Assembly: GCF_014646015.1 (NCBI RefSeq)
Contig: NZ_BMMQ01000004.1
Coordinates: 186,001-250,000, forward strand
Direction: 5' to 3'
DNA: 64,000 bases
Source: Microbacterium nanhaiense
GTDB lineage: Bacteria > Actinomycetota > Actinomycetes > Actinomycetales > Microbacteriaceae
The notes under the pieces: generated by a model
What the model was told of the DNA's origin: nothing
Databases searched by the model: none
What the model saw: the letters and a program-made list of their open reading frames with translations, nothing else
In this document: one piece after another, positions 28,025 to 39,270 of the stretch
Numbering within the stretch: the first letter of the stretch is position 1
How the letters are laid out: the number at the start of each line of letters is the position of its first letter
Program-made: the position numbers and the translations under genes

Positions 28025-29645
28025 CTATTTCCGCGGGTGCCCATTTCCTGCGTAGCGGATATTCGGCACCGGCGGCGCGACCATGTCGTGTCCGAGGAAG
28101 TAATCCACGTTGCTCGACTGCAGGTATCCCTTGAGCGTCATCGCGTTCCGGTAGGCCGGGTTGTGCGCGAGGGTGTAGAGCCGCAGATCGCTCGGCTGAT
28201 CGGTCGTGAAGATGACCAGCTCGTCGAACTCGGCGCTGGGGAGCACGACCTCCTCGCGCCAGTCGCCCATGATGTCCGCCATCAGCGTCGGATACACCGA
28301 GTTCCCGAGCGCCGTGACGGCGCCGTGGTCGCCGAAGGTCAGAACCCGCGGCACGGTCTGCCGGTCGGTGGGGTTCTCCGGATCCCATTTCACGATTCGC
28401 GCGTCCCGGGCTGTCGGCACGGGGTCATTGGAGAAGAGTTCCCGGAGGGGATCCCCGTCCCACCACACCCCCATGTGCGGCCACGGCTGCTTCGTCGTGT
28501 CGGGTTCCGTGAGTTCGTTCGTCGGCGCGTTGTACAGGCCCACCGGCGTGCTCTGCTCGTAGTTGACCTCGCCGTTGTTCGACCACGTCTCCATTCCGGG
28601 GAAGCGGGGGTCGATATCGGCGACCATGCCGCGTCCGGCGTCGGCCGGGACGGGGGCGCTGTGCGTCCAGATGACCTCGCCCGTGGCCGCATCGTAGTAA
28701 TAATCGAGGATCCCGCGCGGGTGGTCCTGCTGGATGCCGTACCCTTCGAGGCCCGGGCGCGAGGGATCGATGTCGGCGATGTACCACCGGTCACCGTGAA
28801 TGATGTCCTGCGACGCGAGGCTGTAGCGCAGCGTTCCGTCGCCGTTGAGGACGAAACCGATCTCGCCGATCTCGTCGCGGCCGTCACCGTCGACGTCCAC
28901 GATGCGCGTGTTGTGGCCATCGGGGAGGTCCTGATCCCCCCGGAGGAACTTCCACTGCTGCGTCAGCGCGTCGCCGTCGAAGCTCCACGCGAGGTACATC
29001 AGGTTGAAGCCACGGCCGCTCTCGCCCGTGTTCCCGACGCGGTTCTTCATATAGGCGACGAGGCTAGGGTGTACGCCGTCGAGGTGACCGACGCCGAGAC
29101 GCGCGTACATCGGTCCATCGGCGATGTAGTCGTCGGGGATGGGGGCGTGCGCGCGCAGTTCGCCCGTCATCCCGTCGAGGACCGCCATCGCGCAGCGGCA
29201 CGCGCACCGCGGGTTCCACCGCATGATCGGCCGTCAGCACGAACGCCTCGCTGGGCTTTCCCGGGTAGCCTTTCGCGACGGCGCGGACGCGATAGGCGTT
29301 CTCTGCGGAGAGATCCGCCGTGGAGTCGACGAAGTTCGTGCCGCCCGTGAGCGGCTGTCGGGTGAGCCGCTCGTACTCGCCGCCGTTCGTGGAGCGCTCG
29401 ACGACGAAGCCGATGCCCTCGGGATCCAGCCCGAGGAGGCGCCAGCTCACCAGCACATCCGACTCCCCCGAGCGCACCGCGACCACTCCGCGATCCAGAC
29501 GCTCCATGATCCGCTCGCCGCCGGTATCCTGTCCGGCCCCGCCCGGCTGCGCCAGCGCCGTGGTCGCCGGAACGACGCACAGGCGGGCCGTCACGACGGC
29601 GGCGAGGGCGATCGATGCGACGCGTCTCTTGTTTCGTTCCGTCAT
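28025..29645 (-). pseudogene. Rhamnogalacturonan lyase-like (PL11-type) pseudogene
   Basis: Two pieces of one gene in different frames. The N-terminal piece starts at ATG 29645 with a ribosome site GAGGAGG and a secretion signal (about residues 8-34, cleavage near ALAQ). A fibronectin-like domain follows with YRVRAVAKGYPGKPSEAFVLTADHA. From about 29200 on the other frame takes over with MAVLDGMTGE and runs 390 residues to the stop (VDVDGDGRDEIGEIGFVLNGDG, DIMGDWREEVVLP, the VPNIRYAGNG end). The catalytic region expected between them is absent, so a deletion of perhaps 100 or more residues with frame change has removed it. Exported pectin-degrading enzyme in origin. Confidence 0.75.
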
Positions 29646-29808
29646 CTGTTTCCTCCTCGAATCAGATCGCTGACGCCCGTCCCTGGGCGTCGGATCCATC
29701 GTGGAGCGAGCCTCGCGGCATGCGAGGAAATCGATCAAATGCGCTCATCGACGCGGAAGAGGCGCCGGGGCCCTCGGGGTCGCCCCCGCGACAGATACAA
29801 CGAGAAAT

Positions 29809-29840
29809 CCCCTGGTGGCGGCGAATGCCGCGACCAGGGG
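29809..29840 (-). terminator. Terminator after tRNA-Leu
   Basis: A 14-base hairpin with one mismatch (arms 29809-29822 and 29827-29840, loop GAAT) starts 14 bases past the tRNA on the minus strand, followed by GATTTCTC. Confidence 0.7.
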
Positions 29841-29854
29841 GACCCGATGTCGAG

Positions 29855-29938
29855 TGCGCAAGGGGGGACTTGAACCCCCACGTCCGTAAGGACACTGGCA
29901 CCTGAAGCCAGCGCGTCTACCGATTCCGCCACTTGCGC
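29855..29938 (-). tRNA. tRNA-Leu (anticodon CAG)
   Basis: 84 nt. On the minus strand the acceptor arm is GCGCAAG pairing with CTTGCGC, discriminator A. The anticodon arm is CTGGC / GCCAG with loop TTCAGGT, giving CAG. The long variable arm (GTCCTTACGGAC) shows a class II tRNA and GTTCAAGTC is the T loop. CCA is not encoded. In mycobacteria a tRNA-Leu gene also lies beside fhaA, which supports conserved gene order. Confidence 0.95.
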
Positions 29939-30115
29939 GTGTGTAGTTATTGCCGGGTGAAACCCAACCTCGTCAGCATAGCATGGCGCCAAGAGCCTAC
30001 GCGAAATCGCGTCGCCCGCGCGTGGTTCCTGTGGAATCATCCTGAGGTTGGATTCGGGATGTCAGGCCCTCCAAGTACCATGACGCTATTCGCCCGTCCG
30101 ACCCCAAGGAGCACT
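29939..30115 (+). other. Intergenic region between tRNA-Leu and fhaA
   Basis: No coding sequence is supported here. It must hold the divergent promoters for the tRNA and for fhaA, but no -35/-10 pair stands out. AAGGAGC at 30107-30112 is the fhaA ribosome site. Confidence 0.6.
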
Positions 30116-30850
30116 GTGGGATTGCTTGACAGCTTCGAAAGGGGCCTCGAGCGCGCCGTCAACGGCGCATTCGCGAAGACTTTCCGCAGCGGCGTCCAGC
30201 CCGTGGAGATCGTTGCGGCGCTGCGCCGCGAGATGGACACGCGGGCTCAGGTGATCGGCCGCGACCGCATCCTCGCTCCGAACTCCTACGACGTCCTGCT
30301 GAGCCCGGCCGATGCCGAACGGCTCTCGCCCCTCGGATCCGCGCTCCGGCAGGAACTGCACGCAAAGGCGCAGGAGCACGGCACCTCGCAGGGCTACACC
30401 TTCGCCGGCCCGCTGACGATCTCGATGCGTACATCCGAGGATGTACAGACCGGCACGATCCAGGTGTCCTCGGGAGCGGTCGACGGCGACGTCGTCTGGC
30501 AGGCGGCCCTCGACATCAACGGCCGCCGCTACCCCGTGACCCGCGCCCGCACGATCATCGGCCGCGGCTCCGACGCCGACATCCCGCTCGCCGACGCGGG
30601 CACCAGCCGACGCCACGTCGAGGTGCTGTGGGACGGCACCCGCGGCATGGTGCACGATCTCGGATCCACGAACGGATCCCGCCTGGACGGCGAACTGGTC
30701 TCGCAGGCCCTCCTGGCCGATGGCCAGACCATCACGATCGGCCGGACGAACATCGTCTTCCGCATTCTCGCGTCGCAGGCGGGCCGTCAGGTACTGGCGG
30801 GGCAGCAGAACGCAACGCAGATCATCGATGATTTCCAGAGGGGGCAGTGA
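30116..30850 (+). CDS. fhaA: FHA-domain protein FhaA
   Basis: 244 residues from GTG 30116, chosen for the AAGGAGC before it and the family start GLLDSFERGLERAVNGAFAKTFRSGVQPVEI. Residues 1-125 are the DUF3662/FhaA_N domain, and about 150-235 a forkhead-associated domain with GRGSDADIPL, SRRHVE and DLGSTNGSRLDG. FHA domains bind phosphothreonine; in mycobacteria FhaA binds phosphorylated MurJ/MviN and links Ser/Thr kinases to peptidoglycan synthesis. First gene of the cell-wall kinase operon. Confidence 0.95.
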   Translation: MGLLDSFERGLERAVNGAFAKTFRSGVQPVEIVAALRREMDTRAQVIGRDRILAPNSYDVLLSPADAERLSPLGSALRQELHAKAQEHGTSQGYTFAGPLTISMRTSEDVQTGTIQVSSGAVDGDVVWQAALDINGRRYPVTRARTIIGRGSDADIPLADAGTSRRHVEVLWDGTRGMVHDLGSTNGSRLDGELVSQALLADGQTITIGRTNIVFRILASQAGRQVLAGQQNATQIIDDFQRGQ

Positions 30851-31362
30851 TGAGCGAACTCACTCTGTTCGTTCTGCAGTACGGCTTCCTGCTGCTGCTG
30901 TGGGTCTTCGTCTTCGTGCTGATCTTCGCGCTCCGCGCGGACGTGTTCGGCGGACGGGTGCGCAAACTGGAGCATCCCGCCCAGCCCGCCGCGGCTCCGG
31001 CACCGCGTCCGGTCGCGGTCGATACGCCGCCGCCCGCGCGGGCATCCGAGCAGGCGACGGCCGCCTCGACCAATCGCATCGTGATCACGGCCGGTCCGCG
31101 CGCGGGCCTCGAAATCCCGCTCGGATCCGAGCCGCTCACGATCGGCCGCTCGGCGGAATCGGGTCTCGTGATCCGCGATGACTACACCTCGAGCCACCAC
31201 GCCCGCCTCGTGCGCTACGCGGATCAGTGGATGATCCAGGATCTCGACTCGACCAACGGCACCTTCCACGACGGCGCGAAGGTGTCGCCCAACTCCCCCG
31301 TCGCGGTGCGGATCGGGGCACCCATCACGGTCGGCCAGACGACCTTCGAGCTGCGAGGATAG
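30850..31362 (+). CDS. fhaB: FHA-domain membrane protein FhaB (FipA)
   Basis: 170 residues; the ATG shares its A with the fhaA stop. An N-terminal membrane helix (about 8-28) is followed by a Pro/Ala linker and an FHA domain (about 95-168) with IGRSAESGLVI, SSHHARLV and DLDSTNGTFHDG. In mycobacteria this protein is a kinase substrate that links FtsZ and FtsQ in division. Second gene in the operon. Confidence 0.94.
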   Translation: MSELTLFVLQYGFLLLLWVFVFVLIFALRADVFGGRVRKLEHPAQPAAAPAPRPVAVDTPPPARASEQATAASTNRIVITAGPRAGLEIPLGSEPLTIGRSAESGLVIRDDYTSSHHARLVRYADQWMIQDLDSTNGTFHDGAKVSPNSPVAVRIGAPITVGQTTFELRG

Positions 31363-31370
31363 CTCCCGGG

Positions 31371-32621
31371 ATGGTCTTCCAGGGTTCCAGCGCCGCGATC
31401 AGTCACACCGGTCGCGTGCGCTCCAACAACCAGGATTCGGGCTATTCGGGCTCGAACCTGTTCGTCGTCGCGGACGGCATGGGCGGGCACGCCGGAGGCG
31501 ACGTCGCCTCCGCGATCGCGATCGACCGGATCCAGCACCTGGACCACCACTTCGAGTCGACGGCCGAGGCCGAGGCGGCCCTGCGCACGACCATCACCTC
31601 GACGGCGCAGGACCTGATCGAGGCCGCGCAGGAACGCCCACAGCTCGCGGGGCTCGGCACGACCGTGAGCGGCATCGTCATGGTCGACGAATACGCGGTG
31701 ATCGGTCACATCGGCGACAGCCGCATCTACCTCTACCGGGACGGCGCCCTCACCCAGATCACGACCGACCACACCTTCGTGCAGCGGCTCGTCGAGACCG
31801 GGCGAATCACGCCGGAGGAGGCGCGATACCACCCCCGCCGCTCCGTGCTCATGCGCGTTCTCGGCGACATGGACGCGAACCCCGAGGTCGACACCTTCAT
31901 CATGCCGACCCGCCCGGGCGATCGCTGGCTGCTGTGCTCCGACGGCCTCTCGGGCGTCGTCGACGAGACGCACATCACCAAGCTGTTCGACCGCCACATG
32001 CCGCCGGCGCGCACCGCGGACGCCCTGTTGAAGCAGGCGCTCGACGGCGGCGCACCCGACAACGTGACGATCGTCATCGTCGACGTGGGCGGCCAGCACC
32101 CGCTCTACACGGGCACGCCCACGATCGTCGGATCCGCGTCGAACCCCGACGGCGTGGTCGTTCCCGCCTCGCGCTCGCTGCTACCCACGGGCTGGCTGCA
32201 CCCGCAGCGCGCCGCCGCGAACGTGCCGAGCCACTTCGAGCCCGACACGGAGTACCTCGAGGAGCTCATCGAGGAGGACAAGCGCCGCGCGCGCCGCCGC
32301 CGCATCGTCGGCATCGGTGCGATCGTGCTCCTCATCGCCGCGATCGTCGCCTGCGCCTGGGCGTTCTACGACTGGACGCAGACGCGGTACTACGTCGGCA
32401 CCGATCAGGACAGCGTCGTGATCTACCAGGGCATCCAGCAATCGATCGGCCCGATCACGTTCTCGACGGTGTACGAAGACACCGGCATCCTGCTCGAGAC
32501 CCTCCCCGACGCGTGGCTGTTCCGCGCGGAGGAGACGATCCCCGCGGGATCCCTCGAGCACGCCCAGCAGATCGTCGACAATCTGCGCGCGCGGGCGACC
32601 GACGACGGAGGTGACTCGTGA
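31371..32621 (+). CDS. pstP: PP2C-type Ser/Thr phosphatase PstP
   Basis: 416 residues. The phosphatase domain (about 1-240) has VRSNNQDSGYS, VVADGMGGHAGGDVAS, GHIGDSRIYL and GAPDNVTIVIVDV, which carry the metal-binding aspartates. One membrane helix (about 320-342) leads to a small outer domain of about 75 residues. It reverses the action of PknA and PknB and dephosphorylates division and wall proteins. Stop and next start overlap in GTGA. Confidence 0.96.
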   Translation: MVFQGSSAAISHTGRVRSNNQDSGYSGSNLFVVADGMGGHAGGDVASAIAIDRIQHLDHHFESTAEAEAALRTTITSTAQDLIEAAQERPQLAGLGTTVSGIVMVDEYAVIGHIGDSRIYLYRDGALTQITTDHTFVQRLVETGRITPEEARYHPRRSVLMRVLGDMDANPEVDTFIMPTRPGDRWLLCSDGLSGVVDETHITKLFDRHMPPARTADALLKQALDGGAPDNVTIVIVDVGGQHPLYTGTPTIVGSASNPDGVVVPASRSLLPTGWLHPQRAAANVPSHFEPDTEYLEELIEEDKRRARRRRIVGIGAIVLLIAAIVACAWAFYDWTQTRYYVGTDQDSVVIYQGIQQSIGPITFSTVYEDTGILLETLPDAWLFRAEETIPAGSLEHAQQIVDNLRARATDDGGDS

Positions 32622-34009
32622 CCGACGTACAAGCCCCCGATCGGGGCGTGAAGCGCGCGCTGCGGCGCATGCGCAAGCCTCAGCGGCTGCGCAACCGCGA
32701 GCTCGTGCTGCTCATCTTCGCGATCGCGCTGACGCTCGGTGCGTTCGCGCTCGTGCAGTTCGGTGCGCTCGGCGCGCTCGACACCGAGGTGCTCGGCTTC
32801 GTCGGCGGCATGTGCGTCCTCGCGGTCGCGCTGCACGTCGCGCTGCGGATCCGCGCCTCGCAGGCCGATCCGTTCCTCGTGCCCGTCGCGCTCATGCTGA
32901 CGGGCCTCGGCACCGCGATGATCTATCGCCTCGACCTCGCCTACGTCGCCCACTGGGACGCCGAGACGTCGAACGCGGGCGAGCACCAGATGCTCTACAC
33001 CATGCTGTCAATCGCGCTGTGCATCGGGCTCGTGTGGGCGCTCGCCAACTACCGCGTGCTGTTCCGGTACACCTACATCTTCGGCCTGTCGGGCGTCGTG
33101 CTCCTCGCCCTGCCGTTCGTCCCGTTCCTCAACGGCGGCGGCAACGCGGTCGTGTGGATCAGCATCTTCGGTTTCAACTTCCAGCCGGGCGAGATCGCGA
33201 AGATCTGCCTCGCGATCTTCTTCGCGGGCTATCTCGTCCGCACCCGCGAGTCGCTGACCTCCACGGGCAAGCGGATCCTCGGATTCACCTTCCCGCGGGC
33301 GCGCGAGTTCGGCCCGCTACTCGTGATCTGGCTGATCTCGATGGCGATCATCGTGCTGCAGCGCGACCTCGGCACGGGAATCCTCATCTTCGGCATGTTC
33401 GTCGCGATGCTCTACGTGGCCACCGGGAAGACGGGATGGGTGCTCATCGGCGTCCTGCTCGCGGGCGCCGGCGCCGTCGCCGCCACCTTCGTGATGCCGT
33501 ACGTGCACGGCCGCTTCGAACAGTGGTTGCACGCGCTCGACGACGACCTCTACAACGCCTCGTCGAACGCGAGCTTCCAGCTGGTCAACGGCCTGTTCGG
33601 CATGGCGCACGGCGGCATGTTCGGGACCGGTCTCGGCCAGGGGCGCCCCGACATCACGCCCGTCGCCGGCAGCGACTACATCATTCCCAGCCTCGGTGAG
33701 GAACTGGGGCTCGTGGGCGTCTTCGCGATCCTGTCGCTGTACCTCATCTTCGCCAGCCGCGGCGCGCACGTGGGCGTCGCGGGCCAGGACGACTTCGGCA
33801 AGCTGCTCTCGGTGGGCCTGAGCTTCACGATCGCCCTGCAGGTGTTCATCATGGTCGGCGGCGTGACGCGCGTCATCCCCCTCACCGGCCTGACGACTCC
33901 GTTCCTCGCGGCCGGCGGATCCTCTCTCCTCGCGAACTGGCTCATCGTCGCGCTCCTCCTGCGCATCAGCGACGCCGTTCGCCGGCAACCCCGGGCGGTG
34001 ATCGGCTGA
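32618..34009 (+). CDS. rodA: SEDS-family peptidoglycan polymerase (RodA/FtsW)
   Basis: 463 residues, ten or more membrane helices. Family motifs: FGFNFQPGEIAKICLAIFFAGYL, QRDLGTGILIFGMF, and GSDYIIPSLGEELGLVG near the end. SEDS proteins polymerise lipid II together with a class B penicillin-binding protein, here encoded next and overlapping by one base. Position in the pstP-rodA-pbpA-pknA-pknB cluster favours RodA (elongation) over FtsW. Confidence 0.95.
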   Translation: MTDVQAPDRGVKRALRRMRKPQRLRNRELVLLIFAIALTLGAFALVQFGALGALDTEVLGFVGGMCVLAVALHVALRIRASQADPFLVPVALMLTGLGTAMIYRLDLAYVAHWDAETSNAGEHQMLYTMLSIALCIGLVWALANYRVLFRYTYIFGLSGVVLLALPFVPFLNGGGNAVVWISIFGFNFQPGEIAKICLAIFFAGYLVRTRESLTSTGKRILGFTFPRAREFGPLLVIWLISMAIIVLQRDLGTGILIFGMFVAMLYVATGKTGWVLIGVLLAGAGAVAATFVMPYVHGRFEQWLHALDDDLYNASSNASFQLVNGLFGMAHGGMFGTGLGQGRPDITPVAGSDYIIPSLGEELGLVGVFAILSLYLIFASRGAHVGVAGQDDFGKLLSVGLSFTIALQVFIMVGGVTRVIPLTGLTTPFLAAGGSSLLANWLIVALLLRISDAVRRQPRAVIG

Positions 34010-35475
34010 TGACCAAGGAAATTCGACGCCTCAGCATCATCGTGGTGTGCATGTTCCTGGCGCTGTTCGTCTCGACGAGCGTGATCCAGGTCGTGCAGGC
34101 ACAATCGCTGTCGGCCGACACGCGCAACAAGCGGACGCTCTACGACTCGTACGACGTGCGCCGCGGGCCGATCATCGCGGGCGGCGAGCAGATCGCCCGC
34201 TCGACCTCGACGAACGACACCTATCGCTTCCAGCGCGTCTACGACGACTCGGACGTCTGGTCGGGCATCACGGGCTGGTTCAACCCCGCCCTGAACTCGG
34301 CCACGGGCATCGAGCAGTCGATGACGCAGGAGCTCTCGAACCTCGCGAACTCGGGCTTCCTCGCCCGCCTGAACCAGGTCGTGACGGGCCAGGAGGCCCG
34401 CGGATCCTCGATCGAGCTCACGCTCGACCCCGAGGTGCAGCGCGCCGCGTATGGCGCGCTGACCGAGCGCGGCTACAAGGGTGCGGTCATCGCCAGCGAC
34501 CCGAAGACCGGCCGGATCCTCGCGCTCGTGTCGACGCCGGGCTTCGATGCGAACGCCGTGGCCTCCCACGACGGCACGGCCGCCAACGCCGCCGCGAACG
34601 ACTACGCGGCCGCCGAGGGCGACCCGCTGCGCAACAAGGCCATCAACCAGCTGTATCAACCGGGATCCACGTTCAAGCTCGTCGTCGCCGCCGCGGCCCT
34701 CGCCTCGGGCGACTTCACGGCCGACAGCACCTTCGAGAACACCGCCACCTACACGCCGGAGGGCACGACGCGCGAGATCGTCAACGCGCCCTACGGCACG
34801 TGCGGTGGCAGCTCGGCGAAGACCGTCACGCTCGCGGACGCCATCAAGTTCAGCTGCAACGTGCCCATGGCCCAGCTCGCCATCGAGCTCGGCGACGACG
34901 CCATCCGCGAGCAGGCGGAGAAGTTCGGCTTCGAATCGAGCTTCGAGCTGCCGCTGCCGACCGTCGAATCCACGATCGGCGCCGACCTCGACACGGGTCA
35001 GACGGCCCGCCTCGGCTTCGGCCAGAACCAGATCACCACGACGCCGCTCCAGGTGCACATGTGGACCTCGGCGATTGCGAACGGCGGCGTGGAGATGAAC
35101 CCGCTGCTCGTCGATCAGGTCGTCGGCGACGACCTCTCGGTGCAGAAGAAGTTCGAGCCGAGTGAATACGGCACGCCGATCGATGCGGACATCGCCAAAG
35201 ACGTTACCGAGATGATGGCGTCTTCCGTCGCGAGCGGCGCGGCGTCGAATGCAAGAATAGAAGACGTTGACGTTGCCGGTAAGACGGGCACCGCGGAGAA
35301 CGGCGAGAACGACCCATACACGCTATGGTTCACCGGGTTCGCCCCGGCGGAGGATCCTGACGTTGCGGTCACCGTGATGGTGGCCGACGGCGGCGGGCAG
35401 GGTCAATCAGGAGATGGAAATTCGATCGCGGCTCCCATCGCGAAGAAGGTCATGGAGGCGGTGCTCGCACAATGA
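34009..35475 (+). CDS. pbpA: Class B penicillin-binding protein (PbpA)
   Basis: 488 residues. One membrane helix (about 7-28) anchors the protein outside the cell. The transpeptidase domain has the active-site Ser in [10 protein letters not shown], the SxN motif in KFSCNVPM and KTG in VAGKTGTAE. It crosslinks peptidoglycan made by the partner RodA-like polymerase, whose gene precedes it. The start codon lies in the TGATG junction and the stop shares ATGA with pknA. Confidence 0.96.
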   Translation: MTKEIRRLSIIVVCMFLALFVSTSVIQVVQAQSLSADTRNKRTLYDSYDVRRGPIIAGGEQIARSTSTNDTYRFQRVYDDSDVWSGITGWFNPALNSATGIEQSMTQELSNLANSGFLARLNQVVTGQEARGSSIELTLDPEVQRAAYGALTERGYKGAVIASDPKTGRILALVSTPGFDANAVASHDGTAANAAANDYAAAEGDPLRNKAINQLYQPGSTFKLVVAAAALASGDFTADSTFENTATYTPEGTTREIVNAPYGTCGGSSAKTVTLADAIKFSCNVPMAQLAIELGDDAIREQAEKFGFESSFELPLPTVESTIGADLDTGQTARLGFGQNQITTTPLQVHMWTSAIANGGVEMNPLLVDQVVGDDLSVQKKFEPSEYGTPIDADIAKDVTEMMASSVASGAASNARIEDVDVAGKTGTAENGENDPYTLWFTGFAPAEDPDVAVTVMVADGGGQGQSGDGNSIAAPIAKKVMEAVLAQ

Positions 35476-37322
35476 GGCCAACCCAGGGTGTGACGTTCGG
35501 CGGACGCTACGAGCTCAGTTCGCGCATCGCGATCGGCGGAATGGGCGAGGTGTGGGAGGCCACCGACCACGTCATCGGCCGCACCGTCGCGATCAAGATC
35601 CTCAAAGACGAATACATGGGGGATCCGGGCTTCCTCGAGCGCTTCCGCGCCGAGGCCCGGCACGCCGCCCTCGTGAACCACGAGGGCATCGCGAGCGTCT
35701 TCGACTACGGCGAGGAAAACGGATCCGCGTACCTCGTCATGGAGCTCGTGCCGGGTGAGGCGCTGTCGACGCGCCTGGAGCGCGACCACGCGCTGCCCGC
35801 GGACACGGTTCTCGACTACATCTCGCAGACCGCCTCCGCGCTGCAGGCCGCGCACGCGGCCGGCCTCGTGCACCGAGACATCAAGCCGGGCAACCTGCTG
35901 ATCACGCCCGATGGGCGCGTGAAGATCACCGACTTCGGCATCGCCCGCATCGCCGACCAGGTGCCCCTGACGGCCACCGGTCAGGTCATGGGCACCGTCC
36001 AGTACCTGTCGCCCGAGCAGGCGTCGGGTCACCCGGCGAGCCCGGCGACCGACATCTACTCGCTCGGCATCGTCGCGTACGAGTGCCTCGCGGGCCGCCG
36101 ACCCTTCACGGGCGAGTCGCAGGTCGCGATCGCGATGGCGCAGATCAACGACACGGCGCCGCCGCTGTCCGAGCGCCTGCCCGCGCCGGTGCGTCAGCTC
36201 GTGATGTCGATGATTGCGAAGAAGCCCGACGAGCGCCCCGCCTCCGCGGCCGCCGTCTCTCGGGCGTGCAACGCGCTCCGCCGCGGCGACATCAACGCCG
36301 CAATCGCGGCCGCGCCGATGCTCGCGAACGCCGGCAGCCCCGCGGCCGACGAGGTCACGCAGCTGCTGGGCGCCGCCGGCGGCGCAACACAGATGATGCC
36401 GACGACCTCGCCGCTGCCCATGGGTGAGCAGGCGCCGAAGCCGAAGAAGAAGCGCAGCCCCTGGACGGGCCCGCTGATCGCGCTCATCGTGCTGCTCGTC
36501 GTCGTGATCGCGGGCGCCGTCTACGGCGTCGTCTCGGGACAGTTCGGCGGCGAACCGGAGGGCAGCGAGCCGGATCCGGTGGCGACGCCGAGCGAGGAGC
36601 CGTCGGTCGAGCCGACGCCGACCTCGATCTTCGTCGACGTGCAGTCGCTGGGGCTCGAGGGGCACACCTGCGCCGAGGCCGAGCAGATCCTGCACGACAA
36701 GGAAGCCAAGATCGCGCTCACCTGCGAGACCGGCGAGGCCGCCGCGACGGCCGAGAACGTCGACGTGATCTACAAGCTCGAGCCGCGCGGATTCGTCGAC
36801 GAGGGGTCGGTCGTCACCGCGTCCACCTACGGCCCCCTCATCGACATCCCCGCCCCGAGCGCGGCACCACAGTTCGACACCGACCAGCTGGTGCGCGGCG
36901 AGACCGTGCAGCTCAGCTGGAACGCCGACTTCGTCTGCCCCACCGGCACGGGCGAGCTCGCCGGATTCCGCGTGAGCCTCACCGGCGCGACGCACACGGG
37001 TGACGAGGCCGGCGCGACCGAGCGCGTGTTCGGACCGGATGGCTTCGTGACGCAGGTGCTCATCGACTCGGACGCCCCGCTCGTCGGCGCGTCGTACACC
37101 GCGATCTGCCGGAGCGGCGACAGCGAGCGCGACTCCGCGCCCGCCGAGATGGCCCCCGTGCCCACCACCGAGGCCTCGGAGCCCACCGAGGAGCCGAGCA
37201 CCCCGGCGGAGCCCGGCGACGAGACGGAGCCCCCGGCCGACGGCGGTTCGACGAACGGCCCCGAGAACGCCAACAACGGCAACGGCAACGGCCAGCCGGG
37301 CGGCGCGAACAACGCCGGCTAG
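35472..37322 (+). CDS. pknA: Ser/Thr protein kinase PknA-like, with PASTA-like outer part
   Basis: 616 residues, longer than mycobacterial PknA (about 430). The kinase domain (about 10-275) has [33 protein letters not shown] and the APE-like SPEQ. After a membrane helix (about 332-355) come one PASTA-like module (about 380-450), a region with paired cysteines, and a Glu/Pro/Thr then Asn/Gly-rich tail. It should phosphorylate FHA partners and wall enzymes. Fifth gene in the operon. Confidence 0.93.
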   Translation: MRPTQGVTFGGRYELSSRIAIGGMGEVWEATDHVIGRTVAIKILKDEYMGDPGFLERFRAEARHAALVNHEGIASVFDYGEENGSAYLVMELVPGEALSTRLERDHALPADTVLDYISQTASALQAAHAAGLVHRDIKPGNLLITPDGRVKITDFGIARIADQVPLTATGQVMGTVQYLSPEQASGHPASPATDIYSLGIVAYECLAGRRPFTGESQVAIAMAQINDTAPPLSERLPAPVRQLVMSMIAKKPDERPASAAAVSRACNALRRGDINAAIAAAPMLANAGSPAADEVTQLLGAAGGATQMMPTTSPLPMGEQAPKPKKKRSPWTGPLIALIVLLVVVIAGAVYGVVSGQFGGEPEGSEPDPVATPSEEPSVEPTPTSIFVDVQSLGLEGHTCAEAEQILHDKEAKIALTCETGEAAATAENVDVIYKLEPRGFVDEGSVVTASTYGPLIDIPAPSAAPQFDTDQLVRGETVQLSWNADFVCPTGTGELAGFRVSLTGATHTGDEAGATERVFGPDGFVTQVLIDSDAPLVGASYTAICRSGDSERDSAPAEMAPVPTTEASEPTEEPSTPAEPGDETEPPADGGSTNGPENANNGNGNGQPGGANNAG

Positions 37323-37402
37323 CCCGCGGCGGAGCCGAGAGCATCCCCGACGCGTCGGGTGCTTCCGGTAGCATGATCGATCCCGGGGGAAGAGGCCAGA
37401 AC

Positions 37403-39270
37403 GTGACAGACGAGCCGACGCAGGCGCTGCAGGCGCCGGAGGAGCGGATCCTCTCGGGCCGCTATCGCGTCGACTCGTTGATCGGCCGCGGCGGCATGGC
37501 CACTGTGCACCGCGGTTACGATCTCACCCTAGGCCGCACTGTGGCGATCAAGATCCTCGACAGGGACCTCGCCCGCGACAACACCTTCCGCACGCGGTTC
37601 CGCCTCGAGGCGCAGGCCGCCAGCCGCATGGCGCACGCCTCGATCGTGCGGGTGTACGACGCGGGCGAGGACCTCGAGGACGACCCGGCGGGCGGGATCA
37701 CGCACACGCCGTTCATCGTCATGGAACTCGTGCGCGGGCGGTTGCTGAGCGAGATCGCCGCCGACGCGCCGCTCTCCGCGGAGGACGCGGCGCGCTACGT
37801 CGACGGCATCCTCGAGGCGCTCGAGTATTCGCATCGCGCGGGCGTCGTGCACCGCGACATCAAGCCGGGCAACGTCATGGTCACCGACGACGGCCAGGTC
37901 AAGGTGATGGACTTCGGCATCGCCCGCGCCGTCAGCGACACCTCCGCGACGGTCGCGGAGACGACGACGATCCTGGGAACGGCGGCGTACTTCTCCCCCG
38001 AACAGGCCCAGGGCGAGCCCGTCGACGCGCGCGCCGACCTGTATTCGACCGGCGTCGTGCTGTACGAGCTGCTCACGGGCCGACCGCCGTTCGTCGGCGG
38101 ATCCCCCGTCGCGGTGGCGTACCAGCACGTGCGGGAGGCGCCGGTTCCGCCCACGCAGCGCTACCCCGACGCGCCCGCCCAGCTCGACCCGATCGTCATG
38201 CGGGCGCTCGCGAAGGATCCGGCACAGCGCTACCCCGACGCCGCGACCTTCCGCGAGGCGCTCGACGCGGCGCTCGACGGGAAGACCCTGTCCCAGCGGC
38301 AGCTGACGCACCTCGCTGACGAGCTCTACGGAGACCAGCGGCGCGCGCAGCACGAGATCGAGCACACCTTCGCCGAGCTGTCGAGCGAGAACGGCGTCGC
38401 CCGCACGCAGTCCGGCCCTCCGACGGCGTGGGTGTGGGCTGCCATCGCCCTCATCGTCGCCTCGGTCGCCGCCCTCGCCTTCTGGGTCGTCGAGTCGGAT
38501 CCGATGGATCTCCGGGTCGCCGACACGGTCGACGTCGTCGACGTCACGGGGTGGACGGCATCGGCCGCCGAAAGGGAGTTGACGGCGGACGGGCTCGAGG
38601 TGCAGGTGTCGTCGCAGCCGAGCGACAGCGTGCCGGAGGGCGCCGTGATCGAGACCCAGCCCGGCCCCGGCACCTCGCTGGAGCTCGGCGCGCACGTCGA
38701 CATCCTCGTCTCCGACGGGCCGCTCATGGCGAAGATTCCATCGCTCGTCGGCGGAACAGAGGAGGCCGCCCGCGCCGCGCTGGACGGTGATAGCGGCCTG
38801 CAGCTCGGGCGGATCCTGCCCCTGAACGACCCCGAGGCCGCCGCGGGAACCGTGCTGGCCGCGGAGGTCGATGGCGACGAGGTCGACGAGGGCGAGGAGG
38901 TCCTCGAGGGGTCTCGGGTCGACCTCACCGTCGCGACCGGCCGCGTGACCATCAACGACCTGACGGGTATGCCCTACGAGCTCGCGAAGAAGGAGTTTGA
39001 GGCCCTCGGGCTTACCGTCACGCAGACGCGCGACGACGGCTGCACGGCCACCAACCCCCTCGTCGTCGAGACGCAGAACCCCGCCGCGGGAGACGTCGAC
39101 ATCCACTCGACCGTGACCCTGCGGGTGTGCGCGCCGGTGAAGGTCGGCTCCGAGGATCCGGGCGGCGAGAACGAGGGCTCGGGGAATCAGGACACGGGCG
39201 ACTCTGGCACGGGCAACAAGGGTGCGGAGAACAAGGGCTCCGAGGGCAAGGGCTCCGGGAACGCCAACGG

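Noticed and set aside
29643..29738. An upstream start for the lyase pseudogene at 29738
   Set aside because: The extension lacks a signal peptide start and codes for Arg/Asp-rich sequence; GAGGAGG sits right before the ATG at 29645.
37373..37402. ATG at 37373 as pknB start
   Set aside because: The purine-rich GGAAGAGG lies downstream of it and fits the GTG at 37403; the ten extra residues do not look like part of the kinase. Not excluded.
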